Part shown: one piece after another, positions 8,032 through 17,166 of the stretch
Layout: each line of letters opens with the position of its first letter
Numbering within the stretch: position 1 is the first letter of the stretch
Source: Bacillus timonensis
Lineage (GTDB): Bacteria; Bacillota; Bacilli; Bacillales; Bacillaceae_L
DNA length: 64,000 nucleotides
Assembly: GCF_000285535.1 (NCBI RefSeq)
Contig: NZ_HE610985.1
Location: 965,134 to 1,029,133 of the forward strand
Direction: 5' to 3'
The notes under the pieces: model-generated
The model's database searches: none
Told to the model about the DNA's origin: nothing
The model's input: the letters and a program-made list of their open reading frames with translations, nothing else
Program-made: the position numbers and the translations under genes

Positions 8032-9850
8032 TGGTTCCAATCCTTACTCTGCTGTTTTCTTGAAAGGCACCTTGAGCAATCGATTGGAGTTGCCGATTCA
8101 ACAGTTGAAACTCCTGTCCGATGTCCCCTAAAGTTTGCTGTAGCTGACGGGCATTTCTTTGGCCGACATCCCCTGTTATCTCACCGATTTGCTTAAACTC
8201 TCTTTTAACAGCTTCATTCATTTCAATCATATACTCATTCATATTTCGACTTACTTTATCAAGCTTTTCTCCAAGAGTACCCTCAAGATTTGTTACATAT
8301 TTTGAAAGGGTATCCCGTAATGCGTTCACGCTCGTTTCAATCTGATCTTCTTTATAATTGAAGGAATCTCCCATTTGTGTTACAGTACGATTTATCTCAT
8401 TTAAAAGCTTCATATACTTCATTCCCACTTGTTCACTTGAACGTGATGCCTCACTCAAGTAGCTTTCAATCGCTTGTGAATTTGTCAAATGTACTTGCAG
8501 GTGCGAGTTAAACTCATGGGTAAACTGTGTCAGTTCATCAAATCGATAGGATAAAAGATTTTTATATTCACTTTGCGCTTTGTTAATCGTGTCTAAGGCT
8601 TGTGGCAAGCGACCAATCGAATTTCCGAGAGCTTTAAAATCATTTCGCACATCGCGTAAAGAAGAAATAATATCCGTTAATTTGGAACTCACATCCGTCC
8701 CAAATACCCTCTCAAACTGTAGATTGTTTTCCTTCATTAATTTAATGGAATGCTCGCTTTGTTCATTCAACTTATCAAATGATCCATAAATTGATTCCTG
8801 TCTTTGGGCAATCGCGGAAAAATATTCCCTAATATCAACAACCGATTGCTGAAAATGATTCATCGTTTCCTTTTGATCTGTCGTTAATTCTGCAACTTTC
8901 TTGTACGTTTCTGTAAAAGCACTTCGCATCTTTTCATTACGCTGGTCCATGTTTTCAAAATACGTAAACATTTGATTAAAGTTCTGATTTAATTTTTTCA
9001 CACCTTGATCAAATCCTTCTGTTAAATCCTTCGCACCATGAAATATTACTGAAAACTGTTTTAAGTTTTCCGTTAAGCCCTCATTAAATATCGCTAAATC
9101 CTTCGCGGATTGTTGCAAGCCAACTGTGTACTCCTGGAACCCTTTAAAAGAATTCACAATGCTTTGAAGGGACTCTTGATTCGTATTCTGTAGTTCAACA
9201 ATCGAAGCCTGTATCGTTTCTGATACGGAAATGAGCCGCCCCATTCCATCTTGTTCATTCCCTTCCAATATCGACTCTGTTTTTAACATAATATCAGTAA
9301 GCATAAATTCCGTATTGGCAACACGGGTCACAACCGTCATGATTAGAGATAACCCCATCCCTGCAATACTTGTGTAAAAAGCAACATCAATTCCCGCAAG
9401 TACCAATGCGACATTCTCCACCATCTGGTCACCTGTCGCGTCAATGCTTCCCAATGACATTGCCAATCCAATAAAAGTCCCAAGTACCCCGATTAAAATA
9501 AAAATGGACACGGTCATCTGCACGAGTTTAATCAAATTCACAACAGGTACATTAAACACTCGCCAACCAGATACCTTATTTTGAACATATGTCTCGACCT
9601 TCACCGATTCCTTTTGTTTCATTTGTTCAAAATCAGCCTTCATACGATTCAACGGATCAATCTCCAACGAATTTGTATCACGGATAAAATTCCGAATTCT
9701 CCTTAGCTTACTGTACAACGTAAAATGAACCACAATTGCCATTGCAAACCCAACGAAAAGCGCCAAAAAAATGAATTCAACCAACGGACTCGTTAAAACA
9801 GCTTCTGCCTGCTGCTGACTCACAAATAACCTTAATATTGCTTCAACCAT
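8024..9850 (-). CDS. ZorA-like MotA/TolQ/ExbB proton-channel protein with long coiled-coil tail
   Basis: A 608-residue protein. Three membrane segments (about 24-46, 104-133, 148-176) carry the ExbB/TolQ/MotA signature: LGTFIGLAMSL in the second and VAFYTSIAGMGLSLI in the third. The remaining 420 residues are soluble, glutamine- and charge-rich and mostly coiled-coil, far longer than MotA (about 290) and typical of ZorA, whose tail projects into the cytoplasm. The stop overlaps the ZorB-like start by eight bases, so the two are translationally coupled. GGGGGA precedes the ATG. No ZorC, ZorD, ZorE or other effector gene adjoins it. It is divergent from serS. Confidence 0.75.
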   Translation of the reverse strand: MVEAILRLFVSQQQAEAVLTSPLVEFIFLALFVGFAMAIVVHFTLYSKLRRIRNFIRDTNSLEIDPLNRMKADFEQMKQKESVKVETYVQNKVSGWRVFNVPVVNLIKLVQMTVSIFILIGVLGTFIGLAMSLGSIDATGDQMVENVALVLAGIDVAFYTSIAGMGLSLIMTVVTRVANTEFMLTDIMLKTESILEGNEQDGMGRLISVSETIQASIVELQNTNQESLQSIVNSFKGFQEYTVGLQQSAKDLAIFNEGLTENLKQFSVIFHGAKDLTEGFDQGVKKLNQNFNQMFTYFENMDQRNEKMRSAFTETYKKVAELTTDQKETMNHFQQSVVDIREYFSAIAQRQESIYGSFDKLNEQSEHSIKLMKENNLQFERVFGTDVSSKLTDIISSLRDVRNDFKALGNSIGRLPQALDTINKAQSEYKNLLSYRFDELTQFTHEFNSHLQVHLTNSQAIESYLSEASRSSEQVGMKYMKLLNEINRTVTQMGDSFNYKEDQIETSVNALRDTLSKYVTNLEGTLGEKLDKVSRNMNEYMIEMNEAVKREFKQIGEITGDVGQRNARQLQQTLGDIGQEFQLLNRQLQSIAQGAFQENSRVRIGTND

Positions 9851-9986
9851 ACTACGTCCCCCTTCATTGCACGTCCAAAATTCACCTTGCTTATAGCTAT
9901 TCGAAAAATGGACAAATCATGCATCGAATGGTAAAAGAGACTACTCCTGATGGCTTTAAACATCTATTTAAAAATGTGAAAGCAAT

Positions 9987-10014
9987 TTGAATTATCCGAA
10001 ATTTAATGTATAAT
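9987..10014 (+). promoter_or_regulatory. SigA promoter of the serS-xre operon
   Basis: TTGAAT (9987-9992), a 16-base spacer and a perfect TATAAT (10009-10014). The leader before the start codon is only about 55 bases and contains no T-box features such as an AGGGTGGNACCGCG-like antiterminator. Confidence 0.7.
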
Positions 10015-10015
10015 A

Positions 10016-10027
10016 ACACTATAGTGA
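10016..10027. promoter_or_regulatory. Putative operator, TCAYTATARTGA-type, at the serS start site
   Basis: ACACTATAGTGA, with a perfect 10-bp core palindrome CACTATAGTG (10017-10026), lies immediately after the -10 box. Variants of the same palindrome are found at four other promoters of this island. Confidence 0.5.
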
Positions 10028-10074
10028 ACAAAAATTATGTATAATATATATCAACCATAATTGAGGTGATCTCT

Positions 10075-11361
10075 TTGTTAGACGTAAAAAGACTTAGAAA
10101 TAATTTGGACGGTGTAAAAGAAGCATTAGCAAACCGAGGAGAAAAACTAAATGAAATTGACAAGTTTGTTGAGTTAGATACTGAAAGAAGAAATCTTATC
10201 GTAAAAAGTGAGAGTCTCAAAGAACAAAGAAATAAAGTGTCTGACCAAATTGCAATCTTAAATCGGGACAAGCAGGATACGTCTCAGTTAATTTCAGAAA
10301 TGAAACAAGTGTCAAGCCAGATCAAAGCATTTGATCAAAAAATTCGCGAGTTAGAATCAGAAATCGACCAAATTATGTACGCAATTCCTAATATTCCACA
10401 TGACAGTGTGCCAAAAGGGTTAACAGAGGATGATAATGTTCTGGTACGTCAATGGGGATACAAACAGGAATTTTCATTTGAACCGAAGCCACATTGGGAT
10501 GTTGCAAGTGAGTTAGGAATTTTGGATTTTGAATCAGCTGCAAAAGTAACAGGTAGTCGCTTCGTTTTTTATAAGGGGTTAGGTGCAAGATTAGAACGAG
10601 CATTAATTAGTTTTATGATTGATTTACATATCGAAGAACATGGGTATGAAGAAATCATTCCACCATATATCGTAAACAGAGACAGCCTTACAGCAACTGG
10701 ACAACTACCTAAGTTCGAGGAAGACTTATTTAAAATAGAAGGAAAAGACTATTTTCTTATTCCTACAGCCGAAGTACCTTTAATTAATATTCATCGAGAT
10801 GATATTTTAACGAATGACCAATTACCGATTAATTATGTTGGTCACAGCTCTTGCTTCCGTTCTGAAGCCGGGTCTGCTGGCAGAGATACCAGAGGACTAA
10901 TCAGACAGCATCAATTCAATAAAGTTGAATTAGTGAAAATAACGAAACCTGAAGAATCATATAATGAATTAGAAAAACTAACAAATCAAGCTGAAAAAGT
11001 TCTTCAACTACTCGGATTGCCATATCAAGTTTTAAATATGTGTATGGGTGATTTAGGTTTTACAGCTGCTAAAAAATATGATGTTGAAGTGTGGATGCCA
11101 AGCTATAATACATACCGTGAGATTTCTTCATGTAGTAACCTAGAAGACTTCCAAGCACGTCGAGCCAATATTCGTTTCCGCCGAGAAGCAGGTGGTAAAC
11201 TTGAATTCCCTCATACTCTGAACGGATCAGGTTTAGCGGTTGGACGAACAGTTGCAGCAATTTTAGAAAATTACCAACAAGAAGATGGAAGTGTTATCAT
11301 TCCGGAAGTTCTACGTCCTTATATGAAAGGAATGGACAAATTAATAAATTTAACTAAATAA
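10075..11361 (+). CDS. serS: Seryl-tRNA synthetase (possibly a second copy)
   Basis: Charges tRNA-Ser with serine. About 428 residues, standard length, starting at TTG 10075 after GAGGTGAT (a GTG at 10066 lies inside that ribosome site). An N-terminal coiled-coil arm (about 25-105) that grips the tRNA is followed by the class II core: motif 2 as [20 protein letters not shown] (about 261-280) and motif 3 as [15 protein letters not shown] (about 384-398). Bacillus housekeeping serS genes are commonly preceded by a T-box; this one is not, and it sits in an amino-acid catabolic island with a regulator gene 26 bases downstream. That suggests an accessory serS2, but the rest of the genome would have to show another copy. 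Confidence 0.9.
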   Translation: MLDVKRLRNNLDGVKEALANRGEKLNEIDKFVELDTERRNLIVKSESLKEQRNKVSDQIAILNRDKQDTSQLISEMKQVSSQIKAFDQKIRELESEIDQIMYAIPNIPHDSVPKGLTEDDNVLVRQWGYKQEFSFEPKPHWDVASELGILDFESAAKVTGSRFVFYKGLGARLERALISFMIDLHIEEHGYEEIIPPYIVNRDSLTATGQLPKFEEDLFKIEGKDYFLIPTAEVPLINIHRDDILTNDQLPINYVGHSSCFRSEAGSAGRDTRGLIRQHQFNKVELVKITKPEESYNELEKLTNQAEKVLQLLGLPYQVLNMCMGDLGFTAAKKYDVEVWMPSYNTYREISSCSNLEDFQARRANIRFRREAGGKLEFPHTLNGSGLAVGRTVAAILENYQQEDGSVIIPEVLRPYMKGMDKLINLTK

Positions 11362-11387
11362 TTTTTTATAGTAAGGAGGTAAACTAT

Positions 11388-11930
11388 GTGAACCTTGGGG
11401 AAAAACTTAAAGAAATTCGAAAAGAAAAACGATTAACGATTGCTGATTTAGCTCAAAAAACGGGATTATCTAACGGCTATTTAAGTAATGTGGAACGAAA
11501 TTTAAATAGCCCAACAATTGAATCTTTACGGAAAATAGTCGATGCGCTTTCCATTTCACTTGTGGAGTTGTTTCAAGATGAAGACGAAGGTACAGGTGTG
11601 GTTCGGAAAGATGAACGAGTTACCATTGTAAAATCCAATGATAATTCAATCATATATGAGCTTCTGTCTCCGTCACGTAACAAATCATTGGAAGCTATGT
11701 TATTAAAGCTACAACCAGGGGCTGAATCTGGCGAGTTCCCTCATACACATAAGGGGGAAGACTTCGGTTTTATTATAAGTGGAAAATTAATGTATAAAGT
11801 TGGGGACAATACCTATATTCTGGAAGAGGGTGACTCCATTTACTTTGACTCAACGATTCCACACCGTTATAAAAATATTGGGGATACAGAGTGTATCAGT
11901 ATTTGGGTTGTAACTCCGCCATCATTCTAA
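11388..11930 (+). CDS. XRE-family transcriptional regulator with C-terminal cupin domain
   Basis: A 180-residue regulator. Residues 6-60 form an XRE helix-turn-helix (LTIADLAQKTGLSNGYLSNV, then N-S-P-T-I-E-S-L). Residues about 105-175 are a cupin barrel with PHTHKGEDFGFIISG and EGDSIYFDSTIPHRYKN, which in this class senses a small ligand, often an amino acid or polyamine. Start is GTG 11388 after AAGGAGG. It follows serS by 26 bases and so shares the serS promoter, which carries a candidate operator. I infer that it controls the serine/alanine island; nothing in the sequence names the ligand. Confidence 0.85.
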   Translation: MNLGEKLKEIRKEKRLTIADLAQKTGLSNGYLSNVERNLNSPTIESLRKIVDALSISLVELFQDEDEGTGVVRKDERVTIVKSNDNSIIYELLSPSRNKSLEAMLLKLQPGAESGEFPHTHKGEDFGFIISGKLMYKVGDNTYILEEGDSIYFDSTIPHRYKNIGDTECISIWVVTPPSF

Positions 11931-11949
11931 ATAAACCATAATAAAATGA

Positions 11950-11974
11950 GGAGGGGACGAATCCCCTCCTTTTT
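11950..11974 (+). terminator. Terminator of the serS-xre operon
   Basis: Perfect 7-bp GC-rich stem GGAGGGG/CCCCTCC with a 6-base loop and TTTTT. It overlaps the last bases of the convergent folD gene. Confidence 0.85.
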
Positions 11975-12842
11975 ACATTGTCCTGGATAAACTAGACCTC
12001 ACCCATTCCGCGGAAAGTACAGTGTTTTCCAGCAACATGGTAATGGTCATCGGTCCTACCCCCTTTGGAACAGGCGTAATGTAACTTGCCACTTTCAACA
12101 CATCATCAAAATCTACGTCACCACATAGTTTTCCAGTCTCTAAGCGATTTACACCAACATCGATGACAACCGCCCCTTCTTTTACATAATCTGACGTTAC
12201 AAACTTAGGGCGTCCAATCGCAACAACTAGGATATCTGCAAGTTTCGTTATCTCTTTCATGTTTTTCGTTTTAGAATGACAATACGTCACGGTTGCATTT
12301 TCTTTTAGAAATAGCTGCCCAGCAGGCTTACCGACAATATTACTTCGGCCAATAACAACAACATGTTTCCCATTCAATTCGATTTTCTTCTCTTTTAATA
12401 GTTCGATCATTCCATGGGGAGTACATGGAAGAAAAGTATCCTGTCCCGTCATCATCCTTCCAATACTAATGGGATGGAACCCGTCCACATCTTTTTCGGG
12501 AGATATGCTTTCAATCACAGACTCTTCATTAATATGTTTTGGTAAAGGCAGCTGCACAAGAATACCATGAATATTTTCATCGTGATTTAAACGTTCTATT
12601 TCCTGTAAAAGCTTTTGTTCATCAATCGTTTCAGGAAACTCAATTAATTCAAAATGTATTCCAGCTTCTTGACTCGCCTTTCCCTTTCCTGTTACATAGG
12701 AACGGGATGCAGGGTTATTTCCAACTAAAATGACAGCAAGGCCAGGTATCACTCCTTCAGCTTTTAACAACTCCACTTTTTCTTTGATCTGCTTACGTTT
12801 CTTCTGTGAAATTTCAAATCCATTAATTATTTTTTCGGTCAT
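11973..12842 (-). CDS. folD: Bifunctional methylene-THF dehydrogenase / methenyl-THF cyclohydrolase
   Basis: Oxidises 5,10-methylene-THF to methenyl-THF and hydrolyses that to 10-formyl-THF. The 289-residue length is typical. Visible motifs are YVTGKGKASQEAG (catalytic tyrosine and lysine, about 49-61), VQLPLPKHI, the signature CTPHGMIELL, and the NADP-binding GRSNIVGKPAGQLFL. GGAGGAATCATCGT precedes the ATG. It is the last gene of the dsdA-purU-glyA-folD operon, 87 bases after the SHMT gene. Its place beside PurU suggests that it moves one-carbon units toward formate rather than purine synthesis. The serine-island copy may be a paralogue of a housekeeping folD. Confidence 0.9.
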   Translation of the reverse strand: MTEKIINGFEISQKKRKQIKEKVELLKAEGVIPGLAVILVGNNPASRSYVTGKGKASQEAGIHFELIEFPETIDEQKLLQEIERLNHDENIHGILVQLPLPKHINEESVIESISPEKDVDGFHPISIGRMMTGQDTFLPCTPHGMIELLKEKKIELNGKHVVVIGRSNIVGKPAGQLFLKENATVTYCHSKTKNMKEITKLADILVVAIGRPKFVTSDYVKEGAVVIDVGVNRLETGKLCGDVDFDDVLKVASYITPVPKGVGPMTITMLLENTVLSAEWVRSSLSRTM

Positions 12843-12929
12843 ACGATGATTCCTCCTCTTCTTCTTAAACAGAAACTCTATTACAAAGGCAGTTTAGAGT
12901 TAATCTAAACTGCCCGTTTTAATCTTCTA

Positions 12930-14192
12930 TTAGATAGTTACTGGATCAAAATCTTCTTGATACAATGGGAAATTACTTATTAAATCACTTGCTTCTTGTT
13001 TACACGCATCTAACACTTCTTGGTTCGTAATGTTCTCGGCTACTTTGTTCATAATAGCAGCGATTTGCTCGACCTCAGTTTCTTTTAATCCACGTTGTGA
13101 AATCGCTGTTGTACCGATACGAACTCCACTTGTGATTGATGGTTTTTCTGTATCAAATGGAATCATATTTTTGTTTACTGTGATTCCAACATAATCGAGC
13201 GCTTCTTGGAACTGTTTCCCATTAATCCCTTTAGGACGTAAATCTACCATTACAAGGTGATTGTCCGTTCCGCCGCTCACAATACGGAAACCATCTTTTT
13301 CTAAGCATGTAGCCAAATGTTTTGCATTTTTCACAGTTTGAATCATTAATTGTTTAAATTCTTCTGTAGCTGCACGCTTAAATACATACGTCTTCGCCGC
13401 CATTACATGTACATGAATCGAACCAAGTGTTCTAGGGAAAACACCTCGATCTAATGCTTTTGCGTGCTCTGCTTTGCACATGACCATTCCCCCACGTGGA
13501 CCACAAATTGTCTTGGTAGTGGAAGATGAAACGAAATCTGTGTGTGGAATTGGACTCGGAATAATCCCAGCAGCAACCAAACCAGAGACATGGGCAATAT
13601 CTGCCATTGAATAGGCACCTACTTTTTTTGCAATATCACTGATTCTCTCATAATCAATTAGTCTCGGATATGAGCTGCCCCCAGAGATAATAAGTTTTGG
13701 TTTATGCTTAATCGCAAGCTCCTCTAATTCTTCATAATTAATTTGCTCTGTATCTGCATGAACTCCATAATGGATAAAATTATAATATTTACTTGTTTGA
13801 CTTACAGTACTCCCATGGGTTAAATGACCACCTTGGTCAAGACGCATGGATAGGACAGTATCACCAGGTTTAAGTACAGCTGCATATACACTATAGTTGG
13901 CCGTAGACCCTGAGATGGGTTGAATATTTGCATGGTCTGCTTTAAAAAGAGCCTTACATCTTTCAACACCTAGAATTTCCATCTTATCTGCAAATTCTGC
14001 TCCTGATTGATAACGAGCACCAGGATACCCTTCAAGTGTTTTGTTTGTAAAAACGGATCCTGATAATTCTAGTGCTGGTATTGGCGCCGTACTTTCTGAT
14101 GCAATCATTTCAATATTATTTTCTTGTCGTTTTAATTCCCCTACTACAATGTTATATAACTCTTCATCTACTAATTTAGTTGCTTTTAACAT
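12930..14192 (-). CDS. Divergent serine hydroxymethyltransferase paralogue (possible 2-methylserine hydroxymethyltransferase)
   Basis: PLP enzyme of the SHMT family, about 420 residues from ATG 14192 (AAAGGTGG five bases upstream). Conserved family features: ASES (E33), GYPGARYQ, GGHLTHG (122-127), the DIAHVSG cofactor contact (D198, H201), and SGVRIGTTA with the substrate arginine R358. Departures from housekeeping GlyA: the residue before the PLP lysine K227 is threonine (SSSTTKTICGPRGG), where SHMT normally has histidine (THKTL), and the usual FPG-QGGP-H segment reads VFPRTLGSIHVHVMAAK. These changes lie at the active site and suggest another substrate. With purU, folD, alr and ald around it, cleavage of 2-methylserine to D-alanine plus methylene-THF is an attractive but untested assignment; ordinary SHMT, or action on D-serine or a threonine isomer, remains possible. 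Confidence 0.75.
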   Translation of the reverse strand: MLKATKLVDEELYNIVVGELKRQENNIEMIASESTAPIPALELSGSVFTNKTLEGYPGARYQSGAEFADKMEILGVERCKALFKADHANIQPISGSTANYSVYAAVLKPGDTVLSMRLDQGGHLTHGSTVSQTSKYYNFIHYGVHADTEQINYEELEELAIKHKPKLIISGGSSYPRLIDYERISDIAKKVGAYSMADIAHVSGLVAAGIIPSPIPHTDFVSSSTTKTICGPRGGMVMCKAEHAKALDRGVFPRTLGSIHVHVMAAKTYVFKRAATEEFKQLMIQTVKNAKHLATCLEKDGFRIVSGGTDNHLVMVDLRPKGINGKQFQEALDYVGITVNKNMIPFDTEKPSITSGVRIGTTAISQRGLKETEVEQIAAIMNKVAENITNQEVLDACKQEASDLISNFPLYQEDFDPVTI

Positions 14193-14235
14193 AGCTACCA
14201 CCTTTTCTTTTTTGTTATATTATTATTCTGATAAT

Positions 14236-15144
14236 TCAAGAAAAAATTATAGTTTTATTATTGTGAACAATGACTCTGTCTTCAACATGCCATGAAACAG
14301 CCTGAGCGAGAACATCTTTCTCTATGTGACTTCCAATCACTTTTAAATCTTTTGCAGTGTGACGATGGGTAACACGCTGTACATCTTGCTGAATAATAGG
14401 TCCTGCGTCAAGGTCATTTGTTACATAGTGAGCCGTTGCACCGATGAATTTAACTCCACGTTCATAAGCTCGATCATACGGTCTCGCACCAACAAATGCT
14501 GGTAAAAATGAATGGTGGATGTTAATAATCTTATTTTCATAGTGCGAGATAAATTCCGGACTAATAATTTGCATATATCTTGCTAGTACAATAAAGTCTA
14601 CTTTTCCCTCTATAAGCTGAAGCGCTTGCTTTTCCGCTTCTGCTTTAGTTTCTTTCGAAATCGGAATATAGTAGAAAGGTATACCATGTTGTTCAACTGA
14701 TTCTCTCAAATCTGGGTGGTTACTAATGACCATCACAATTTCAGCCTGAATTTCTTTGTTCTTTGTTCGATAAATGAGTTCTAGTACATGTTGATCCATC
14801 TTGGATACAAAAACAGCCATTCGCTTACGCTCTTTTTTCGTCTCCAACTTCCAATTCATGTGATATTTAACCGCAAGTGCATCTAAATCTTCCTTAAATC
14901 CTACTAAATGCTTCTCAGATGAATCCAATTCCACTTCAAAACGAACAAACAGCATTCCGTCTTCATAATTTGTTGTATGTTGCCCCATTTCAATAATTTT
15001 TGCTTGGTTGTAAACGAAACAATTGACAACTGCTGAAATCACTTCAGGATTCTCCGGGCATGATATCAATACTACCGCCCGTTCCTTTACTACTTTATTC
15101 TTTTTTTCCTCGACATCATGAAATTTTCGTAAAACTGTAGACAT
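14236..15144 (-). CDS. purU: Formyltetrahydrofolate deformylase
   Basis: Hydrolyses 10-formyl-THF to formate and THF. The 302-residue protein has an N-terminal ACT domain (about 22-100, starting RAVVLISCPENPEVISAV) and a formyltransferase-type catalytic domain (about 105-290) with the Asn-His-Asp set: NIHHSFLPAF, GATAHYV and LDAGPIIQQD. ATG at 15144 follows GGGGGAGAGAAA. It lies between dsdA (47 bases upstream) and the SHMT paralogue (43 bases downstream) in the same operon. It completes a route by which a one-carbon unit is discharged as formate and THF is regenerated, which suits a catabolic SHMT reaction. Confidence 0.9.
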   Translation of the reverse strand: MSTVLRKFHDVEEKKNKVVKERAVVLISCPENPEVISAVVNCFVYNQAKIIEMGQHTTNYEDGMLFVRFEVELDSSEKHLVGFKEDLDALAVKYHMNWKLETKKERKRMAVFVSKMDQHVLELIYRTKNKEIQAEIVMVISNHPDLRESVEQHGIPFYYIPISKETKAEAEKQALQLIEGKVDFIVLARYMQIISPEFISHYENKIINIHHSFLPAFVGARPYDRAYERGVKFIGATAHYVTNDLDAGPIIQQDVQRVTHRHTAKDLKVIGSHIEKDVLAQAVSWHVEDRVIVHNNKTIIFS

Positions 15145-15191
15145 TTTCTCTCCCCCAATACGTTCTGACTCCTCCTGAAGAAAGTTGTTCC

Positions 15192-16565
15192 TTAGTTTTT
15201 GTTGACTGAGTCAATTCCAAATTCCTGATATTTTCGCTTGCCTCTTTCGTAGTAAGATTGCCATACTTCATCTGGAACCATGTTTCCTCCTGTACTCCAT
15301 GCAATGTGAGTAGCATTTTTCATTATGGATATGACATTGGTTTTTGATAAGTAATGGTGTTGGTTTTTACATAATCCAACTGGTCCAATAATGCCGGCCA
15401 CTGCTGAAGGCTCAAGCTTCATTCCCTCTTGATCGGCTAAGGCACTGAGTAGGACAAATAATTGATCGTCAGATACGGTGTATACTCCGCTAATTAACTC
15501 ATTGATTACTTTTCCTACAAAACCTGATGCTCTTCCTACAGCTAATCCGTCTGCTTCTGTTTTATTATCGAGTCCAAAATCTCGAACTGAAATTTGATCA
15601 TGCTCTTTCGTCATAAGACCTAATAACATACAAGGGGAATGCGTTGGTTCTGCAAAGAAACAATGAACATAATCCCCAAAAACAAGCTTAAGCCCGAAAG
15701 TAATCCCACCAGGTCCCCCACCGACACCACATGGTAAGTAAACAAAAAGTGGGTGATCTCCATTGACAGTAATTCCCTGTTCATTTAATTGTTCTTTTAA
15801 GCGTATAGCTGCAACAGCATATCCGAGAAAAAGAGTGATGGAATTTTCGTCATCAATAAAATAACTATTTGGATCGGCAAGAGATTCCTTTCTCCCCTCT
15901 TCTACCGCTTTGCTATAATCATCCGCATGTTCAACAACAACCACTCCTTTACTTCGAAGTAAATCTTTTTTCCATTGTTTTGCATCCTCCGACATATGTA
16001 TGGTAACCTTGAAGCCAATCATTGCACTCATGATCCCGATACTTAAACCAAGGTTTCCAGTTGAGCCGCATACAACTGAGTAGTTTGAAAAGAATTCTTT
16101 AAAATCATTACTCGCAAATTTACGATAGTCATCGGAATGATTGATGATTCCAGCTGCAATCGCCAAGTCTTCGGCTCGCTTTAAAACTTCGTAAATTCCC
16201 CCCCTGGCTTTAACAGAACCTGAAATCGGTAACCGATTATCAGCTTTCAATAACATTTTTCCTTCTATAGGAGTTTGATAGATATTTTCTAATTCCCTTT
16301 TCATAGAAGGAATTTGCTCAAGGGGCGATTCAATAATGCCGCCATTCTTGTTAGTTGCGGGAAAAACCTCTGCAATATAGGGGGCAAACCGTTTTAACCT
16401 TTCTTCAGCTTCTAATACATCATTTAACCCTAAAGGTAAACTCCCTATTACTCGATTTACCTCTGTATAAGCATCATTTTCCCAAAAAACTTCATCATAA
16501 TTAATGATGCTTTGAATAAGGGGACACTCTTGCTTCCATGCCTCTATCGACTTGTTCTTAGCCAC
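15192..16565 (-). CDS. dsdA: D-serine ammonia-lyase (D-serine dehydratase)
   Basis: Converts D-serine to pyruvate and ammonia. A 457-residue fold-type II PLP enzyme, slightly longer than the E. coli protein (442). The cofactor lysine K119 is in [11 protein letters not shown], the phosphate-binding loops in [12 protein letters not shown] (about 166-177) and [10 protein letters not shown], and the family ending [16 protein letters not shown] is intact. GTG start with GGGGGAG in front. First gene of a four-gene operon with purU, the SHMT paralogue and folD, driven by a near-perfect promoter. Its presence shows that this island handles D-amino acids; it may also detoxify D-serine. Confidence 0.92.
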   Translation of the reverse strand: MAKNKSIEAWKQECPLIQSIINYDEVFWENDAYTEVNRVIGSLPLGLNDVLEAEERLKRFAPYIAEVFPATNKNGGIIESPLEQIPSMKRELENIYQTPIEGKMLLKADNRLPISGSVKARGGIYEVLKRAEDLAIAAGIINHSDDYRKFASNDFKEFFSNYSVVCGSTGNLGLSIGIMSAMIGFKVTIHMSEDAKQWKKDLLRSKGVVVVEHADDYSKAVEEGRKESLADPNSYFIDDENSITLFLGYAVAAIRLKEQLNEQGITVNGDHPLFVYLPCGVGGGPGGITFGLKLVFGDYVHCFFAEPTHSPCMLLGLMTKEHDQISVRDFGLDNKTEADGLAVGRASGFVGKVINELISGVYTVSDDQLFVLLSALADQEGMKLEPSAVAGIIGPVGLCKNQHHYLSKTNVISIMKNATHIAWSTGGNMVPDEVWQSYYERGKRKYQEFGIDSVNKN

Positions 16566-16648
16566 TTTTCTAACTCCCCCTTAGGCTTAATATGTGATTT
16601 ATAAAAAGTTTTTCATGTCATTTTACATTCACTATGTTGATTTAATTT

Positions 16649-16679
16649 TTATTATAATGATTAAATAATTGAGTGTCAA
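16649..16679 (-). promoter_or_regulatory. Consensus SigA promoter of the dsdA operon, with overlapping operator
   Basis: On the minus strand TTGACA (16679-16674), a 17-base spacer and TATAAT (16656-16651): a perfect consensus. The -10 lies within TCATTATAATAA, a one-mismatch copy of the island palindrome, so a repressor bound there would block RNA polymerase. Confidence 0.75.
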
Positions 16680-16799
16680 TTCAAAAAATTCATTAAAGTG
16701 ATTTTTTATTTTTTAAAACTATTTTGTTATGGTATTCGTTTCTATTTATTTTTGAGGGTTTGATCATTTGGCAAAAAATATAGAATTTTATAAAAACAT

Positions 16800-16827
16800 T
16801 TGAAATTCCCAATCATTTCTGTATAAT
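16800..16827 (+). promoter_or_regulatory. SigA promoter of alsT1
   Basis: TTGAAA (16800-16805), 16-base spacer, TATAAT (16822-16827). It gives a leader of about 330 bases. The rest of the 600-base gap between dsdA and alsT1 holds a second ATTAAAGTGAT copy (16692-16702, matching 22116-22126) and a short upstream ORF, but no further gene. Confidence 0.65.
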
Positions 16828-16834
16828 CATATTA

Positions 16835-16862
16835 TATAGTGACTTTATCATCACTATAGTGG
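16835..16862. promoter_or_regulatory. Operator cluster downstream of the alsT1 -10 box
   Basis: TATAGTGA (16835-16842), 8 bases, then TCACTATA (16851-16858) form a perfect 8-bp inverted repeat, and the right half continues as TCACTATAGTGG (16851-16862), an 11-of-12 match to TCAYTATARTGA. It covers about +1 to +28. Confidence 0.5.
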
Positions 16863-16963
16863 CTCTCCTTTCTATTCTTTTTATAAATCAGGTTTGAAAG
16901 CGTTATCACATTTTTGAATGAAGAATTGGAAGAAACCATTAATCAATAGTAAGGAGGTGAAAA

Positions 16964-16987
16964 ATGATAACAGACAGTGATTGTTAA
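16964..16987 (+). CDS. Seven-codon upstream ORF (leader peptide MITDSDC)
   Basis: AAGGAGGTGAAAA gives one of the best ribosome sites in the window, yet serves an ORF of seven codons, 180 bases before alsT1. Its stop codon is part of TAAGCATTATCAAT, which matches TAAGTGTTATCAAT after an ATG-TAA in the alsT2 leader. Possibly a regulatory leader peptide; it may instead be a remnant start of a lost gene. Confidence 0.35.
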   Translation: MITDSDC

Positions 16988-17166
16988 GCATTATCAATAT
17001 ACACAAATTCCAGATTTTGTCTCAAAAATGTATGAAACGTATCCCGAATTCTAGCACTTCCTCATAGTTAAGTCACCACTATTTTGAGCTACAGAAATTA
17101 GTCGAAAAAGATATCACTGTTTCATATTTCCAATCTATTAATCTAATAATACATAAGGGGGATCTT

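Noticed and set aside
6878-9850. A complete Zorya defence system
   Set aside because: ZorA- and ZorB-like proteins are present, but no ZorC, ZorD, ZorE or other known effector lies within several genes on either side. Kept as an orphan motor pair only.
9851-10074. T-box leader before serS
   Set aside because: The transcribed leader is about 55 bases and has neither the specifier-loop AGTA box nor the conserved T-box antiterminator sequence.
16566-17166. Glycine riboswitch before alsT1
   Set aside because: AGCS permease genes in Bacillus can have one, but the conserved glycine aptamer segments (such as GGAGAG with a later ACCGAAGG-type block) were not found here or in the alsT2 leader.
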